Shown here: positions 5,896 through 6,871 of the stretch, piece by piece
Numbering within the stretch: position 1 is the stretch's first letter
How the letters are laid out: every line of letters begins with the position of its first letter
NCBI GenBank assembly: GCA_964530925.1
Contig: CAZHBZ010000020.1
Span: 1-6,871 of the forward strand
Length of the DNA stretch: 6,871 bases
Direction: 5' to 3'
Source: LiPW-15 sp964530925
GTDB lineage: Bacteria; Patescibacteriota; Minisyncoccia; UBA6257; 2-01-FULL-56-20
Position numbers and translations under genes: made by a program
Notes under the pieces: generated by a model
Database searches by the model: none
What the model saw: only the letters and a program-made list of their open reading frames with translations
Told to the model about the DNA's origin: nothing

Positions 5896-6723
5896 TTAAA
5901 AGTTGAGATTAAAATTTCCAAAGTTCTCGCTCATCAAGGAACGCTCCGCGACGTAATAAGCGTTTTCGAGCCGCAATATCTCTTTGGCCAAATTTTCATA
6001 AGCTTTGGCGCCAAGCGAATCGGGACGATAAAGCGGAATAGGCTTTCCGAAACTCGGAGCTTCGGCCAAAGCCACGCTCCTCGGTATCTCGGTATCAAAA
6101 ACAGTGTGCGGAAAATAGCGGCGCAAGTTCTTCGCCACTTCCCGGCCCAAATGCTCGCGTTTATCAAACATCGTAAGAAGCGCGCCCTTAACGGTTATCG
6201 GATGATTCAGATTGTCCTTAATCATGTTGATAGTCTCGAGAAGCTGCCCAAGGCCTTCCAAACTATAATATTCCGCCTGCACGGGAATTATTATTTCATC
6301 GCTCGCCGCGAGCGCGTTGATAGTCAATAGTGTAAGCGAGGGGGAAAGATCTATAAGAATATAGTCGTACTCGTGGCGAAGCTCGGTCAAAAACTTTCGC
6401 AAAAAATATTCTCGGTTTTCCACACCAACCAACTCCACGAGCGCTCCGGCCAAATGCGGCGCGGAAGGAATCAGGTGGAAATTATAAACCAGCGAAGGGC
6501 GGACTAGGCTTTTGGGCGGAACCATGTCTAAAATGCCGTGATAGATGCTCTCATTTATATGAATGGGGCTAACTCCCAAATGAGAACTCGCGTTCCCCTG
6601 CGGATCGAAATCCACGAGCAAAACTCGCTTTCCCTGAAGCGCCAAGTAGGCTCCGAGATTTACGGCTGTCGTGGTTTTCCCCACTCCGCCTTTTGCGTTG
6701 CAAACCGCTATAACGCGTGCCAT
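5896..6723 (-). CDS. parA: Chromosome-partitioning ATPase ParA (Soj/MinD-type Walker ATPase)
   Basis: Dimerises on ATP, coats the nucleoid DNA and is released by ParB, which drives origin segregation. The 275-residue protein has the deviant Walker A KGGVGKTT (11-18) with signature lysine K11 and catalytic K16, the Walker A' DFDPQGN (38-44, D40) and the Walker B YILIDLSPSL (D125). The Walker B tail reads DLSP rather than the common DCPP or DTPP. The C-terminal part keeps TMFDKR, LGREV and the strongly conserved IPRSVALAEAPSFGKPI segment of chromosomal Soj/ParA. There is no N-terminal HTH extension, so it is the small chromosomal type rather than a P1-like plasmid ParA. It is the first gene of the parA-parB unit and is preceded by a good promoter candidate whose start site would lie only about two bases before the ATG at 6723. 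No Shine-Dalgarno is visible. The last ~12 residues (MSENFGNFNLNF) are a lineage-specific tail. Confidence 0.97.
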   Translation of the reverse strand: MARVIAVCNAKGGVGKTTTAVNLGAYLALQGKRVLLVDFDPQGNASSHLGVSPIHINESIYHGILDMVPPKSLVRPSLVYNFHLIPSAPHLAGALVELVGVENREYFLRKFLTELRHEYDYILIDLSPSLTLLTINALAASDEIIIPVQAEYYSLEGLGQLLETINMIKDNLNHPITVKGALLTMFDKREHLGREVAKNLRRYFPHTVFDTEIPRSVALAEAPSFGKPIPLYRPDSLGAKAYENLAKEILRLENAYYVAERSLMSENFGNFNLNF

Positions 6724-6728
6724 ATGCG

Positions 6729-6757
6729 TTGATTTTAGCTCAAAAATTAGTTATCAT
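6729..6757 (+). promoter_or_regulatory. Candidate sigma70 promoter for tRNA-Leu
   Basis: TTGATT (6729-6734), a 17-base spacer and TATCAT (6752-6757) give a -35/-10 pair with optimal spacing, four and five matches to consensus. Transcription would start around 6764, seven bases before the mature tRNA 5' end. It lies on top of the parA promoter candidate on the other strand. Confidence 0.5.
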
Positions 6758-6760
6758 CAA
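6732..6760 (-). promoter_or_regulatory. Candidate sigma70 promoter for parA-parB
   Basis: Read on the - strand, TTGATG (6760-6755), a 17-base spacer and TAAAAT (6737-6732) form a -35/-10 pair with four and five matches to consensus. The predicted start at about 6725 is two bases from the parA ATG (6723), implying an essentially leaderless message. Its -10 overlaps the -35 of the opposing tRNA promoter, and its -35 overlaps the opposing -10. Confidence 0.5.
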
Positions 6761-6770
6761 ACGGGTAAAA

Positions 6771-6855
6771 GCCGGGGTGATGAAATGGCAAACATGCACG
6801 ACTCAAAATCGTGTGGGTAACCCCCTTGCGGGTTCAAGTCCCGCCCCCGGCACCA
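6771..6855 (+). tRNA. tRNA-Leu(CAA): tRNA-Leu (anticodon CAA, reads UUG)
   Basis: A complete 85-base class II cloverleaf can be drawn by hand. The acceptor stem GCCGGGG (6771-6777) pairs with CCCCGGC (6845-6851), followed by discriminator A6852 and an encoded CCA (6853-6855). The D-arm has a 3-bp stem ATG/CAT with the GG pair in the loop. The anticodon stem CACGA/TCGTG (6797-6801, 6809-6813) holds the loop CTCAAAA, giving anticodon CAA at 6804-6806. A 14-base variable region (6814-6827) with a short GGG/CCC stem marks it as long-variable-arm Leu. The T-arm is GCGGG-TTCAAGT-CCCGC (6828-6844). Discriminator A is as expected for leucine. The 16 bases after it (6856-6871) hold no recognisable feature. 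Confidence 0.97.
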
Positions 6856-6871
6856 AAATGGCTAACGGATA

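Noticed and set aside
5896..6723. Plasmid or integrated-element partition system
   Set aside because: ParA lacks the N-terminal HTH extension, ParB is of the Spo0J type, neighbours are housekeeping genes, and no integrase, att repeat or replication gene is present next to the tRNA within the window.

Overview
This window is core bacterial chromosome carrying five protein genes and one tRNA gene. Left to right on the + strand are the 3' part of dprA, then topA and a short bifunctional RelA/SpoT homologue (rsh). On the - strand, converging on rsh, is a parA-parB pair whose parB 3' end overlaps the rsh 3' end by 56 bases. At the right edge a tRNA-Leu(CAA) gene on the + strand diverges from parA.

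The gene content and style suggest a small-genome bacterium of the Candidate Phyla Radiation (Patescibacteria, Parcubacteria-like). The signs are very tight packing, a shortened Rsh without the usual C-terminal helical and zinc-finger modules, a ParB with a long Pro/Ala/Glu linker, and four internal start codons with no Shine-Dalgarno sequence. The dprA-topA adjacency is also conserved in Firmicutes, so placement rests on the overall impression and is moderately secure at best. TAG, TAA and TGA all serve as stops, and parB ends at TGA, so the standard code fits.

The genes cover separate core jobs: protection of incoming single-stranded DNA (DprA), relaxation of negative supercoils (TopA), stringent-response alarmone turnover (Rsh), chromosome segregation (ParA/ParB) and decoding of UUG (tRNA-Leu). 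Nothing indicates one joint pathway.

The non-coding DNA is limited to three places. The dprA-topA gap (635-676) holds a stop-codon-rich TAG tract. The topA-rsh gap (2927-3072) holds a perfect 26-bp palindrome, an intrinsic terminator, a possible 31-codon basic ORF and an 8-codon ORF overlapping the rsh start. The parA-tRNA gap (6724-6770) holds two face-to-face sigma70-type promoter candidates in the same 32 bp. I see no mobile element, CRISPR array, toxin-antitoxin or defence system, and no strong case for a previously undescribed system. The most interesting points are the regulatory architecture of the gaps, the leaderless-style starts, the overlapping gene ends and the reduced Rsh.
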